Both the position numbers and the translations under genes were made by a program. Positions 1 through 6,549 of a stretch of 17,383 nt of DNA are shown in pieces. The notes under the pieces were generated by a model. That model did no database searches and was not told the DNA's origin. It was given only the letters and a program-made list of their open reading frames with translations. Positions within the stretch are counted from its first letter, which is position 1, and each line of letters starts with the position of its first letter. This stretch comes from Lachnospiraceae bacterium (GTDB lineage Bacteria; Bacillota; Clostridia; Lachnospirales; Lachnospiraceae), in the NCBI GenBank assembly GCA_014804495.1, contig JAAUZS010000142.1, positions 34,280 through 51,662 of the forward strand, read 5' to 3'.

Positions 1-399
1 GGTGATAATGTCACATTATATCAGGGCGTTACATTAGGAGGTACGGGTAAAGAACATGGAAAGAGGCACCCGACCATCGGTAATAACGTTATGATAAGTA
101 CAGGCGCTAAGGTACTTGGCTCTTTTACTATTGGGGATAACAGCAAGGTGGGGGCCGGGAGCGTGGTGTTGAATGAAGTGCCTCCCAATTCTACGGTAGT
201 AGGAGTTCCGGGACGCGTGGTCAAGCGTGGAAATGTTTCGCTGCCACAGGAGGAAATGAATCAAATAGACTTGCCTGACCCGATTATGGAGGATTTGGCG
301 GTTCTCCAGCATGAGAATGAAGAACTGACCAACCGTCTGATTGATTTGGAGCGCGAAGTACGGGAAATGAAGCGGCGTACAGACGGGGACAGTAACTAA
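1..399 (+). CDS. cysE: Serine O-acetyltransferase, C-terminal part (5' end outside window)
   Basis: The reading frame is open from base 1 to the TAA at 397-399 (132 codons), so the gene starts upstream of the window. The enzyme transfers acetyl from acetyl-CoA to serine, the first step of cysteine synthesis, in the cytoplasm. What is visible is the left-handed beta-helix part with hexapeptide-type repeats (for example [26 protein letters not shown]) and the characteristic [12 protein letters not shown] loop, which in the family lines the CoA and active site. VGVPGRVV ends the helix. The last 50 or so residues are charged and probably helical, longer than a minimal CysE tail. cysS follows 35 bp downstream, the order also found in Bacillus. 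Identification is firm; N-terminal features cannot be judged. Confidence 0.93.
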   Translation, partial: GDNVTLYQGVTLGGTGKEHGKRHPTIGNNVMISTGAKVLGSFTIGDNSKVGAGSVVLNEVPPNSTVVGVPGRVVKRGNVSLPQEEMNQIDLPDPIMEDLAVLQHENEELTNRLIDLEREVREMKRRTDGDSN

Positions 400-434
400 A
401 TATGGGAGATAAGATATAGAAAGAGAGATTTTAT

Positions 435-1859
435 ATGAAAATATATAATACTTTATCAAGAAAAAAGGAAGAGTTTGAACCGATTCAGCCGGGTAAGGTC
501 AGCATGTATGTGTGTGGACCGACGGTTTATAACCTGATTCATATAGGCAATGCCAGACCGATGATTATTTTTGACACTGTCAGAAGATATATGGAATACA
601 AGGGCTATGAAGTCAACTATGTTTCCAATTTTACTGATGTCGATGATAAGATTATAAAAAAAGCGAATGAAGAAGGAGTGAATTCTTCCGTTATTTCAGA
701 ACGTTATATAGAAGAGTGCAAAAAGGATATGAAGGCGCTGAATGTAAAGACGGCGACAACACATCCGAAGGCTACTGAGGAAATAGACGGAATGCTTAAT
801 ATGATAAATGTGCTCTTGGAAAAGGGTCATGCTTATGCAGCGTCAGACGGAACCGTATATTATAAGACAAGAAGCTTTAAGGAGTATGGGAAGCTGTCTC
901 ATAAAAATCTGGATGATCTGCGTGGCGGCAACCGCTCTCTTTTGGTTTCAGGAGAAGACCAGAAAGAAGACCCGCTGGATTTCGTGCTCTGGAAGCCGAA
1001 GAAGGAAGGCGAGCCATATTGGGAATCTCCGTGGTGCAAGGGTCGTCCGGGCTGGCATATTGAATGTTCGGTAATGAGTAAAAAGTATTTGGGAGATGAA
1101 ATAGATATTCACGCAGGCGGGGAGGATTTAATTTTTCCTCATCATGAGAATGAGATTGCGCAATCCGAGGCAGCCAACGGTAAACCTTTTGCAAAATACT
1201 GGATGCACAATGGTTTTTTGAATATTGATAATAAAAAAATGTCCAAATCATTAGGCAATTTTTTCACGGTAAGGGATATAAGCGAAAAGTATGATTTGCA
1301 AATTCTGAGATTCTTCATGTTATCCGCACATTACAGAAGTCCGCTCAATTTCAGCGCCGACTTAATGGAGGCTGCTAAAAACGGGTATGAGAGAATTGTC
1401 ACATGTGTTTCTAATTTGAATTACTTATTGGAAGCATCACAGCAGGATAATGCGGCAAGTGATGCTATGAGCGCACAAGAGACTGCGGATATTGAAGAGG
1501 CGAAAGGCTTTATTCATAAGTTTGAAGAAGCTATGGATGATGACTTCAATACTGCTGATGCGGTTTCGGCTATTTTTGAATTGGTGAAATTTGCCAATAC
1601 GAAGGTGACGGAGCATAGCAGTAAAGAATTCATAAGAGCAATAAAGGATGAGATTGTGATGCTTTCCGATATATGCGGTCTGATTGTGGAAAAGGAAGCC
1701 GAAATTCTTGACAGTGAAATCGAGAGTCTGATTCAGGAAAGACAGGATGCCAGAAAGGCAAAGAATTTTGCCAGAGCTGACGAGATACGGGATACTTTGC
1801 TTAAACAGGGCATCGTTCTGGAAGATACCAGAGAAGGTGTGAAATGGAAAAGAGCGTGA
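435..1859 (+). CDS. cysS: Cysteinyl-tRNA synthetase
   Basis: A complete 474-residue class I aminoacyl-tRNA synthetase that charges tRNA-Cys with cysteine. The ATP-binding signatures are present: HIGN at residues 36-39 and KMSKS at 268-272. The zinc-site residues align with the family: C27, C211, H236 and E240 (the last two in HHENE). The Rossmann catalytic core is followed by the helical DALR-type anticodon-binding region, including a D-D-D-F-N-T-A stretch. Length is normal for the family. An AAGAGAG purine run lies upstream of the ATG. It sits between cysE and mrnC, and its last 16 bases overlap the start of mrnC, which suggests co-transcription and translational coupling. No anomalies seen. 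Confidence 0.97.
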   Translation: MKIYNTLSRKKEEFEPIQPGKVSMYVCGPTVYNLIHIGNARPMIIFDTVRRYMEYKGYEVNYVSNFTDVDDKIIKKANEEGVNSSVISERYIEECKKDMKALNVKTATTHPKATEEIDGMLNMINVLLEKGHAYAASDGTVYYKTRSFKEYGKLSHKNLDDLRGGNRSLLVSGEDQKEDPLDFVLWKPKKEGEPYWESPWCKGRPGWHIECSVMSKKYLGDEIDIHAGGEDLIFPHHENEIAQSEAANGKPFAKYWMHNGFLNIDNKKMSKSLGNFFTVRDISEKYDLQILRFFMLSAHYRSPLNFSADLMEAAKNGYERIVTCVSNLNYLLEASQQDNAASDAMSAQETADIEEAKGFIHKFEEAMDDDFNTADAVSAIFELVKFANTKVTEHSSKEFIRAIKDEIVMLSDICGLIVEKEAEILDSEIESLIQERQDARKAKNFARADEIRDTLLKQGIVLEDTREGVKWKRA

Positions 1860-2284
1860 CAATTTTAGACGCAATCAAGGAGAAATTTGAATGCGGTGAG
1901 GTGGATATAAGAACATATTCACCTCTTACTTTAGCTTATATCGGAGATGCGATTTATGATTTAGTAATTCGTACCGTCGTAGTGGAACGTGCCAACAGGT
2001 CGGCGAAAAATCTTCATAAAACGGTAATACGCTATGTGAATGCCAGAACACAGGCGCAGATGATTGAAGCATTGGAAGATGAGCTGAGCGAAGAGGAAAC
2101 TGCAGTTTATCACAGAGGCAGGAACGCCAAAGCATATACTACAGCAAAGAATGCTTCTGTCGCGGAATACCGTATGGCGACGGGGTTAGAGGCATTGTTT
2201 GGATATCTGTATATGAACGGTGAAACGGACAGGCTTCTTACGTTAGTGCGATTGGCATTGGAAAAGATGGATATAATGTTATAG
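1844..2284 (+). CDS. mrnC: Mini-ribonuclease III
   Basis: A 146-residue protein consisting of an RNase III catalytic domain without a double-stranded-RNA-binding domain, the hallmark of Mini-III, which matures 23S rRNA ends in Bacillus. The RNase III-type acidic motif is YIGDAIYD (residues 32-39, with D35), and the second acidic cluster is in ATGLEALFGYLY (residues 112-123, with E116), both expected for metal-dependent cleavage. The ATG lies inside the cysS 3' end, 16 bp before its stop, with GAAGGTG as ribosome binding site. Its place between cysS and rlmB matches the Bacillus order and supports the call. Length and motifs are normal. Confidence 0.94.
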   Translation: MEKSVTILDAIKEKFECGEVDIRTYSPLTLAYIGDAIYDLVIRTVVVERANRSAKNLHKTVIRYVNARTQAQMIEALEDELSEEETAVYHRGRNAKAYTTAKNASVAEYRMATGLEALFGYLYMNGETDRLLTLVRLALEKMDIML

Positions 2285-2291
2285 CAATCAC

Positions 2292-2369
2292 GAATTTAGG
2301 CAATATAAACAAAAACGGTGCTCACCGCAAGCGAAATCGCGCCTTATTTTGTTCATATTGCCTAAGTTC
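2292..2369. repeat. Folded palindromic repeat element between mrnC and rlmB
   Basis: Bases 2292-2314 and 2347-2369 form a 23-bp inverted repeat with one mismatch and one G-U pair. The interior holds two smaller inverted repeats, around 2316-2327 (CGGT/ACCG) and 2331-2340 (GCG/CGC). The whole could fold as a long stem with a two-hairpin head on either strand. No T-tract follows, so it is not a typical intrinsic terminator. The arm sequence (GAAYTTAGG, then AACAAAA) recurs at 11296-11327 and in part at 9021-9039, suggesting a dispersed repeat family. Confidence 0.7.
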
Positions 2370-2407
2370 TGGTATTGAATATATTTTTAGGAGGCGTATA
2401 ATTATAT

Positions 2408-3151
2408 ATGGGATATACGGAGATGGCGATAGAGGGAAGAAATGCCGTAATTGAAGCATTTCGTTCAGGAAAGACCATAAACAGGCTTTTTATTCTTGAC
2501 GGCTGTCAGGACGGTCCGATTATGACCATAAAAAGAGAAGCAAAAAAGCAGGATTGCCAGATTAAATATGTGAAAAAAGAAATGCTGGACCAGCTTTCGG
2601 AAACAGGAAAGCATCAGGGCGTTATCGCCAAGATGTCGTCATATGAATATGCCAGTGTGGAATATATATTAGAAAGGGCAAGGCAAAAAGAAGAAGATCC
2701 TTTTCTTTTCCTGCTTGATAACATTGAGGATCCGCACAATCTGGGAGCTATCATAAGAACAGCGAACCTGGCAGGTGCGCATGGAGTTATTATTCCAAAG
2801 AACAGAGCGGTTGGACTTACGGCGGCGGTCGCAAGAGCATCAGCGGGTGCGTTAAATTATACACCTGTAGCTAAGGTCACTAATCTGAATAAAACGATGG
2901 AGGAACTAAAGAAAGAAGGCCTTTGGTTTGTCTGTGCCGATATGGATGGCACGACAATGTATGACCTAAACCTGAAGGGACCTATTGGGGTTGTGATTGG
3001 TAATGAAGGTGAAGGCGTAAGCCGGTTAGTAAAGGAAAACTGTGATTTTACAGCATCCATTCCGATGAAGGGAGATATTGAATCCCTTAATGCTTCCGTG
3101 GCAGCAGGTGTGATTGCTTATGAAATCGTAAGACAAAGGTGGATAGATTGA
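2408..3151 (+). CDS. rlmB: 23S rRNA (guanosine-2'-O-)-methyltransferase, RlmB/TrmH (SpoU) family
   Basis: A 247-residue SAM-dependent RNA ribose methyltransferase. Residues about 6-80 form the L30e-like substrate-binding domain (IEGRNAVIEAFRSGK is typical). Residues about 98-247 form the SPOUT knot with all three motifs: motif 1 DNIEDPHNLGAIIRTAN (N111, catalytic-type R117), motif 2 VVIGNEGEGVS (198-203), and motif 3 IPMKGDIESLNASVA (N228). Known family members methylate a 23S rRNA guanosine; the exact target here is inferred from gene order. The ATG at 2408 is 13 bases after AGGAGG, a long gap; the in-frame ATG at 2423 has no better site. The stop codon lies inside a 12-bp hairpin arm (3146-3157). 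Confidence 0.92.
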   Translation: MGYTEMAIEGRNAVIEAFRSGKTINRLFILDGCQDGPIMTIKREAKKQDCQIKYVKKEMLDQLSETGKHQGVIAKMSSYEYASVEYILERARQKEEDPFLFLLDNIEDPHNLGAIIRTANLAGAHGVIIPKNRAVGLTAAVARASAGALNYTPVAKVTNLNKTMEELKKEGLWFVCADMDGTTMYDLNLKGPIGVVIGNEGEGVSRLVKENCDFTASIPMKGDIESLNASVAAGVIAYEIVRQRWID

Positions 3152-3214
3152 AAAATCAAAGATTTTTCAATCGCAAGTTTGGTGCAAAGCGCCTCTGGCG
3201 CTGTCCAAACTCGC
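3146..3214. repeat. Compound hairpin element spanning the rlmB stop codon
   Basis: Two adjacent hairpins. The first is a perfect 12-bp inverted repeat, GATTGAAAAATC (3146-3157) and its complement (3161-3172), with a 3-base loop. The second pairs 3173-3182 with 3205-3214 (one mismatch) around an inner perfect 6-bp stem, AGCGCC/GGCGCT (3188-3193 / 3197-3202). The rlmB TGA at 3149-3151 sits in the first arm. No T-tract follows, so termination is doubtful; a dispersed palindromic repeat or an mRNA 3'-end stabiliser is more likely. Confidence 0.65.
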
Positions 3215-3240
3215 AGGCAGAGGAAAGGCATGGATAATAA

Positions 3241-4614
3241 ATGAAAAAAATTTTTAGATTTATGTTAGTTGAATTTTATGTGCTGGCAGTTTTGGCAGTG
3301 ACAACCGTTGAAGCTAAAGGCTATGTTGAACGCACGGAAGAAAAAGCAGAAGAACAGCAGGATTCTGTGAAAGCTATGGAAGTAAATGTAATTTTGACTG
3401 CTAAAAATGATATGGACGCATATGAAGAAACAAATGGTAATGAAGAACCGAACAATGATGTAGAAACAAACATTAATGAAGAACAAAACAGTGATGAAGA
3501 ATTGAACAATGATGTAGGAACAGGCATTAATGACGAACCGAATATTGACGAAGAATTGAATAATGATGTAGGAACAGACATTAGTGACGAATCGGATACT
3601 GATGAAGAATTGAACATTTATGATGAATCGGATAATGATTTAAATGTAAGAATATATTTTGATTTTTTGGGTAAGTGGAGAAATGTTTGCGGATTGTTTG
3701 TTACGGAATTTGATAACGTCAATGGACCGGTAGGTTCGTATGAAAAGACACTGAAAATAAATCAGTTGGACAAAAAGCGCATTATGGAAAATGAATATGA
3801 TTTTTCGCAAGTGAAGATTGCGTGTTTGGGAGACAGTGTCACCATTGCTTCTAATCTGGATGACGAGGAAAATTATGAGCAGTATGCTTATCCTTCAGTA
3901 TTGAAAGAATTGTTGAGAGCCGGAGAAGTATATAATTTAGGCATTGGAGGTTCTTCTATCGGCAGATATTGGTTCGAACCTTTTGTGGAACGATATACGG
4001 ACATTCCGGAAGATACGGATATTATTATTGTTATGGGTGGATATAATGATGGATTTGCCGCCACGAAGAAGGAATTTGGCAGTTTGGAGGAGAGAGCATA
4101 TCGTACCTTTTGTGGAGATTTGGACGAGTTGATGAGGGGAATTAAGGAGAATTATCCTAATGCAGTAGTTTTCTTTGCCGCACCGCCGTCAAATTCACTG
4201 CATGGTTATCTTATGACTCAGAATGAAGAACTGATTTCTCAGGAGGAATATGTTAAGGTAATAGAAATATTATCAAAAGAATATGGTTTTGAATTTATAG
4301 ATTTATATCATTCAGGATTTCTTGATACATATGATGAGAAGATAGTGAGTGAGTTTGTTCCTGACACTACACATGGAAATCATGAAGGATACCGGCTGCT
4401 TGCGGAACGTTTTGCCAGTGAAATCCTGGAGTATTATAATAGACTGACTGGTATAGAAAGCAGTATTGAGCAGGAAATCGTTATTGATACGGAAAATGAT
4501 ATTGATACGGAAAATGATATTGATACAGAAAATGATATTGATACAGAAAATGATATTGATACGGAAAATAGTATTGATACAGAAGGCGATATTGATATAG
4601 AAAGCGATACTTGA
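3241..4614 (+). CDS. Secreted SGNH/GDSL-family hydrolase with acidic repeats
   Basis: A 457-residue protein with a likely signal peptide (KK, then hydrophobic residues 4-20, ending near VEA). Residues about 60-135 are an acidic Asn/Asp/Glu-rich linker of 18-residue repeats. The SGNH esterase/lipase domain spans about 189-400: block I CLGDSVT (S199 nucleophile), block II NLGIGGSS, block III GGYND (N269), block V DTTH (D375, H378). The tail (about 415-456) is seven hexapeptide repeats of the IDTEND type. Family members remove acyl or acetyl groups from lipids, glycans or cell-wall polymers; the substrate here is unknown. No LPXTG or C-terminal membrane anchor is seen. The AGAGGAAAGG ribosome site is 12 bases from the ATG. 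It lies between rlmB and sigH, the yacP/rae1 position in Bacillus. Confidence 0.83.
   Translation: MKKIFRFMLVEFYVLAVLAVTTVEAKGYVERTEEKAEEQQDSVKAMEVNVILTAKNDMDAYEETNGNEEPNNDVETNINEEQNSDEELNNDVGTGINDEPNIDEELNNDVGTDISDESDTDEELNIYDESDNDLNVRIYFDFLGKWRNVCGLFVTEFDNVNGPVGSYEKTLKINQLDKKRIMENEYDFSQVKIACLGDSVTIASNLDDEENYEQYAYPSVLKELLRAGEVYNLGIGGSSIGRYWFEPFVERYTDIPEDTDIIIVMGGYNDGFAATKKEFGSLEERAYRTFCGDLDELMRGIKENYPNAVVFFAAPPSNSLHGYLMTQNEELISQEEYVKVIEILSKEYGFEFIDLYHSGFLDTYDEKIVSEFVPDTTHGNHEGYRLLAERFASEILEYYNRLTGIESSIEQEIVIDTENDIDTENDIDTENDIDTENDIDTENSIDTEGDIDIESDT
3442..3603 (+). repeat. Three 54-bp coding repeats in the SGNH hydrolase
   Basis: Consecutive 54-bp units at 3442-3495, 3496-3549 and 3550-3603, with a partial fourth to about 3642. 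Each encodes an 18-residue unit of the pattern EELNNDVGT-I-DEPNID. The second and third are most alike. The repeats form an acidic linker ahead of the catalytic domain. Confidence 0.8.
4483..4608 (+). repeat. Seven tandem 18-bp repeats at the 3' end of the SGNH gene
   Basis: Seven in-frame units of ATTGATACGGAAAATGAT type occupy exactly 7 x 18 bp and encode IDTEND hexapeptides. The first four are nearly identical; the last three drift (ENS, EGD, ESD). Because the unit is a multiple of three, copy-number change would alter tail length without a frameshift. Confidence 0.9.
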
Positions 4615-4624
4615 ATGGTAGAAT

Positions 4625-5248
4625 ATGAAAGAGGAATATCAACAGTACAGTGATGAAGAACTTATGATGCATCTGCGGGATGGTGAAGACGGCATCATTG
4701 ATTTCATTATGAATAAATATAAAAATCTTGTCAGAAGTAAGGCAAAGTCCATGTATATCCTTGGAGCGGATGGTGATGACCTCATTCAGGAGGGTATGAT
4801 CGGGCTCTTTAAGGCAATAAGGGACTTTGACAGTGGAAGAGACGCGAGTTTTTTTACTTTTGCAGATTTATGCATTTCCAGACAGATGTATACGGCGGTG
4901 CAGGCTTCCAGAAGGCAGAAGCATATACCGTTAAATACATATATCTCATTATATGCGACTGCAAGTAAAGATGATGACCGCAATGAAGAGGATATGGCGC
5001 TTGTCAATATCTTAGCCCTTAAATCGGATCAAAGCCCGGAAGAGATGGTAATTGATAAGGAAAATGTTGAACAGCTTGAGAAAACTATTGAAAAAGAACT
5101 GAGCGTCTTAGAGAAGCAGGTTCTTGATTTATATCTGACAGGGATGAGTTATACTCAGATAGCAAAAGTGCTTGGAAGAGATGAGAAATCTACGGACAAT
5201 GCCCTGCAGCGAATTAAAAACAAGCTTAAGAAAGCACTCAGATGCTGA
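4625..5248 (+). CDS. sigH: RNA polymerase sigma factor, SigH (Spo0H)-like
   Basis: A 207-residue sigma-70-family protein. Region 2 spans about residues 10-95 and includes the core-binding and -10-recognition helix DDLIQEGMIGLFKAIRDFD (51-69), followed by FFTFADLCISRQM. Region 4 (about 155-205) carries the helix-turn-helix MSYTQIAKVLG and the DNA-contact helix before NALQRIKNKLKKAL. No region 1.1 or region 3 is apparent. In Bacillus SigH directs early sporulation and stationary-phase genes; that role is inferred here from family and position after rlmB. Only 10 bp separate it from the SGNH gene and the upstream GGTAG is a weak ribosome site, so translational coupling is possible. The usual downstream rpmG-secE-nusG genes do not follow; tRNA-Thr does. 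Confidence 0.9.
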   Translation: MKEEYQQYSDEELMMHLRDGEDGIIDFIMNKYKNLVRSKAKSMYILGADGDDLIQEGMIGLFKAIRDFDSGRDASFFTFADLCISRQMYTAVQASRRQKHIPLNTYISLYATASKDDDRNEEDMALVNILALKSDQSPEEMVIDKENVEQLEKTIEKELSVLEKQVLDLYLTGMSYTQIAKVLGRDEKSTDNALQRIKNKLKKALRC

Positions 5249-5270
5249 AAAAAGCAATCCGGTCAGGGTA

Positions 5271-5300
5271 TTGACAAACCAAAATACCCTATGATACAAT
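5271..5300 (+). promoter_or_regulatory. Promoter of tRNA-Thr
   Basis: TTGACA at 5271-5276 and TACAAT at 5295-5300, 18 bp apart. The -10 ends 36 bases before the mature tRNA 5' end. A perfect -35 box with a near-consensus -10 fits a strong housekeeping promoter for the tRNA. Confidence 0.75.
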
Positions 5301-5336
5301 ACAATACGGTAAACAGATGTCAGTTTATCATGATGG

Positions 5337-5409
5337 GCTGATGTAGCACAGTCGGTAGTGCGTCGCATTGGTAGTGCGGAGGTCACGGGTCCGATTCCCG
5401 TCATCAGCT
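5337..5409 (+). tRNA. tRNA-Thr (anticodon GGU)
   Basis: A complete 73-base cloverleaf. The acceptor stem GCTGATG (5337-5343) pairs perfectly with CATCAGC (5402-5408); the D stem is GCAC/GTGC (5346-5349 / 5358-5361); the anticodon stem TCGCA/TGCGG pairs with one G-U; the loop TTGGTAG (5368-5374) places GGT at 5370-5372, reading ACC/ACU threonine codons. The T stem is ACGGG/CCCGT with loop TCCGATT. Discriminator T at 5409; CCA is not encoded. Its last 43 bases are exactly duplicated at 6671-6713. Confidence 0.95.
5367..5409 (+). repeat. Left direct repeat (att-like), within tRNA-Thr
   Basis: The 43 bases from the last base of the 5' anticodon stem to the discriminator are identical to 6671-6713; flanking bases differ on both sides. 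Tyrosine-recombinase elements typically use the anticodon-loop to 3'-end segment of a tRNA as attachment site. Confidence 0.85.
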
Positions 5410-5414
5410 TACAA

Positions 5415-5460
5415 GTATTGGCTTTAAAGGCTTTTTGAGTTTTTAAGGTCAATATTTTTT
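5415..5460 (+). terminator. Intrinsic terminator after tRNA-Thr
   Basis: ATTGGCTTTAAA (5417-5428) pairs over 12 bp, with two G-U pairs, with TTTAAGGTCAAT (5442-5453), extendable by one or two pairs outward, around a 13-base loop. Six T residues follow (5455-5460). It lies inside the repeat-bounded cassette, so it was probably brought in with it. Confidence 0.7.
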
Positions 5461-5511
5461 TATGTAAGATTGAATTTATAGTGATTTGTGTGTTTTTGAC
5501 TCATCTTTTTA

Positions 5512-5520
5512 TGTTATAAT
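5512..5520 (+). promoter_or_regulatory. Extended -10 promoter of the toxin-antitoxin operon
   Basis: TGT directly followed by TATAAT (5515-5520) is an extended -10 element, about 110 bp before the HicB-like gene. A TTGACT at 5496-5501 is only 13 bp upstream, too close to serve as its -35, so the extended -10 is the better support. Confidence 0.55.
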
Positions 5521-5596
5521 ACAATTAACATAATTTATGTTGCTTCCAAAAATTGAAAAAGCTGAACAAAGTACTCTGGGTAAACAGGTAAGGAAT

Positions 5597-5614
5597 ATAA
5601 TATTAAAATATTAT
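5597..5614. promoter_or_regulatory. Palindrome just before the HicB-like gene
   Basis: ATAATATT-AA-AATATTAT is a perfect 8-bp inverted repeat ending two bases before the GGAGG ribosome site (5617-5621). It could be an operator for autoregulation or an mRNA hairpin near the start; AT-only palindromes also arise by chance. Confidence 0.35.
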
Positions 5615-5629
5615 TTGGAGGTGTAATAT

Positions 5630-5839
5630 ATGCATAAATATGAGAGTATTATATACTGGTCTGATATAGATAATAAATTTATAATTGAAGTACCTGAACT
5701 TTCAGGATGCATGGCAGACGGAGAAACAGCAGAGGAAGCATTGAAAAATGTCGAAATTGTTATTTCTGAATGGATTGAAACAGCAAAGGAGATAGGGCGG
5801 GAAATACCACAACCTAAAGGACGTTTGATGTATGCATAG
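5630..5839 (+). CDS. HicB-like antitoxin-family protein (no HicA partner)
   Basis: A 69-residue protein matching the short HicB form: YESIIYWSDIDNKFIIEVPELSGCMADG is the partially degraded RNase H-like core (alternating strands, PEL-GC-ADG turn), and ETAEEALKNVEIVISEWIETAKE is the helix pair, ending in the common IPQPKGRLMYA tail. HicB normally neutralises the HicA mRNA interferase and, in longer forms, binds operator DNA through a C-terminal domain; this short form lacks one. No hicA is adjacent: the next genes encode a DUF2281-type protein and a PIN nuclease. GGAGGTG stands eight bases before the ATG. It lies 42 bp upstream of the antitoxin gene, probably in the same operon. Family call firm, role in this context uncertain. 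Confidence 0.85.
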   Translation: MHKYESIIYWSDIDNKFIIEVPELSGCMADGETAEEALKNVEIVISEWIETAKEIGREIPQPKGRLMYA

Positions 5840-5881
5840 TTGAATATTATAAATGATAATAATTTGAAAGGATGTGCTTTT

Positions 5882-6109
5882 ATGGCATATGATACATTAG
5901 TTAAAGAAGCGAAAGACCTTCCCGAAGATATGATAGAGCAGATAATTGAATTTATGAGGTTTTTGAAATCATCCAAAAAAGAGCAGGCAGAACGCTCTAT
6001 AAGCAATAATGTGACATTTCATAGGTCGGTGAATCCATTAGCAGATGAATTTATTTGTATTGCAGAGGATTTTGACGAAACACCAGAATGTTTTAAGGAG
6101 TATATTTAA
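5882..6109 (+). CDS. DUF2281-type (VapB-like) antitoxin
   Basis: A 75-residue acidic protein. Residues 1-34 (AYDTLVKEAKDLPEDMIEQI, then IEFMRFLKSS) match the short helical segment of DUF2281 proteins, usually encoded just upstream of PIN-domain toxins. The rest is a variable, probably extended tail that may wrap the toxin. No recognisable ribbon-helix-helix or AbrB DNA-binding fold is apparent. The ATG at 5882 is chosen because AAAGGATG lies eight bases upstream; an earlier in-frame TTG (5840) has no ribosome site. The stop overlaps the next start (TAATG), typical of an antitoxin-toxin pair. Function is inferred from family and coupling. Confidence 0.75.
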   Translation: MAYDTLVKEAKDLPEDMIEQIIEFMRFLKSSKKEQAERSISNNVTFHRSVNPLADEFICIAEDFDETPECFKEYI

Positions 6110-6489
6110 TGTATCTATTAGACACAAATGCTTTGTTATTCTTTTTATATGATAGTGAAAAACTTTCAAAAAAAGCATCTGAAATAATTTACAGCAGTGA
6201 TGAAAAAATCTGTGTAAGTATTGTTTCTATGTGGGAAATTGCGATTAAGTCAAGTATTGGGAAATTAGAAATTAAAAGTTCAATTTCCAAGATTGCGGAT
6301 ATCTGTGAAAAAGAGCAATTAGAAATTCTTTCTATAAAACCATTTCATCTTGACGAAATAAGTCATCTTCCCCTAATTCATGGAGATCCATTTGACAGAT
6401 TAATTATATCACAGGCGATCGCAGAAAACTTAGTGATTATCACAAAAGATAGAACAATTCCACAATATAATGTCAAAGTTCTTTGGTAG
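6109..6489 (+). CDS. PIN-domain ribonuclease toxin (VapC-like)
   Basis: A 126-residue PIN domain covering the whole protein. The metal-binding acidic residues are in place: D5 (LLDTNAL), E43 (MWEIAIK), D93 and D96 (HGDPFDRLII) and D114 (ITKDRTI). The GDPFDR and TKDR motifs are typical of the COG3744-type PIN group, which pairs with DUF2281 antitoxins. Known VapC toxins cleave tRNA or rRNA in a magnesium-dependent way; the target here is unknown. AAGGAG lies nine bases before the ATG, inside the antitoxin gene, and the two genes overlap by one base. All catalytic positions are present, so the toxin is probably functional. The neighbouring tRNA-Thr is the integration site and need not be the target. 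Confidence 0.87.
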   Translation: MYLLDTNALLFFLYDSEKLSKKASEIIYSSDEKICVSIVSMWEIAIKSSIGKLEIKSSISKIADICEKEQLEILSIKPFHLDEISHLPLIHGDPFDRLIISQAIAENLVIITKDRTIPQYNVKVLW

Positions 6490-6510
6490 ATAGAACGGAG
6501 GTTTTTATAT

Positions 6511-6549
6511 TTGTTTAACATGACATCCAAGAAAATAGTTACTGTTTAG
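6511..6549 (+). other. Twelve-codon ORF with a strong ribosome site, possible gene remnant
   Basis: GGAGG at 6497-6501 stands nine bases before a TTG that opens 12 codons ending in TAG at 6547-6549. Such a well-placed ribosome site in front of almost no ORF suggests a truncated fourth gene of the cassette, though a chance match is possible. Confidence 0.3.

Noticed and set aside
877..1251. Antisense ORF within cysS
   Set aside because: A shadow of a well-conserved synthetase gene; no ribosome site and no recognisable domain.
2292..2369. Intrinsic terminator of the cysE-cysS-mrnC genes
   Set aside because: No T-tract follows the stem and related arms occur elsewhere in other contexts, so a dispersed repeat is more likely.
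3442..4608. CRISPR array
   Set aside because: The repeats are contiguous, in frame and coding, without unique spacers or cas genes.
4481..4672. Antisense ORF of Tyr/Gln-rich repeats
   Set aside because: It is the complement of the 18-bp repeat array in the SGNH gene and has no independent support.
5496..5520. TTGACT plus TATAAT as a standard promoter
   Set aside because: The spacing is 13 bp, too short for sigma-70-type contact with both boxes; the extended -10 alone is the better reading.
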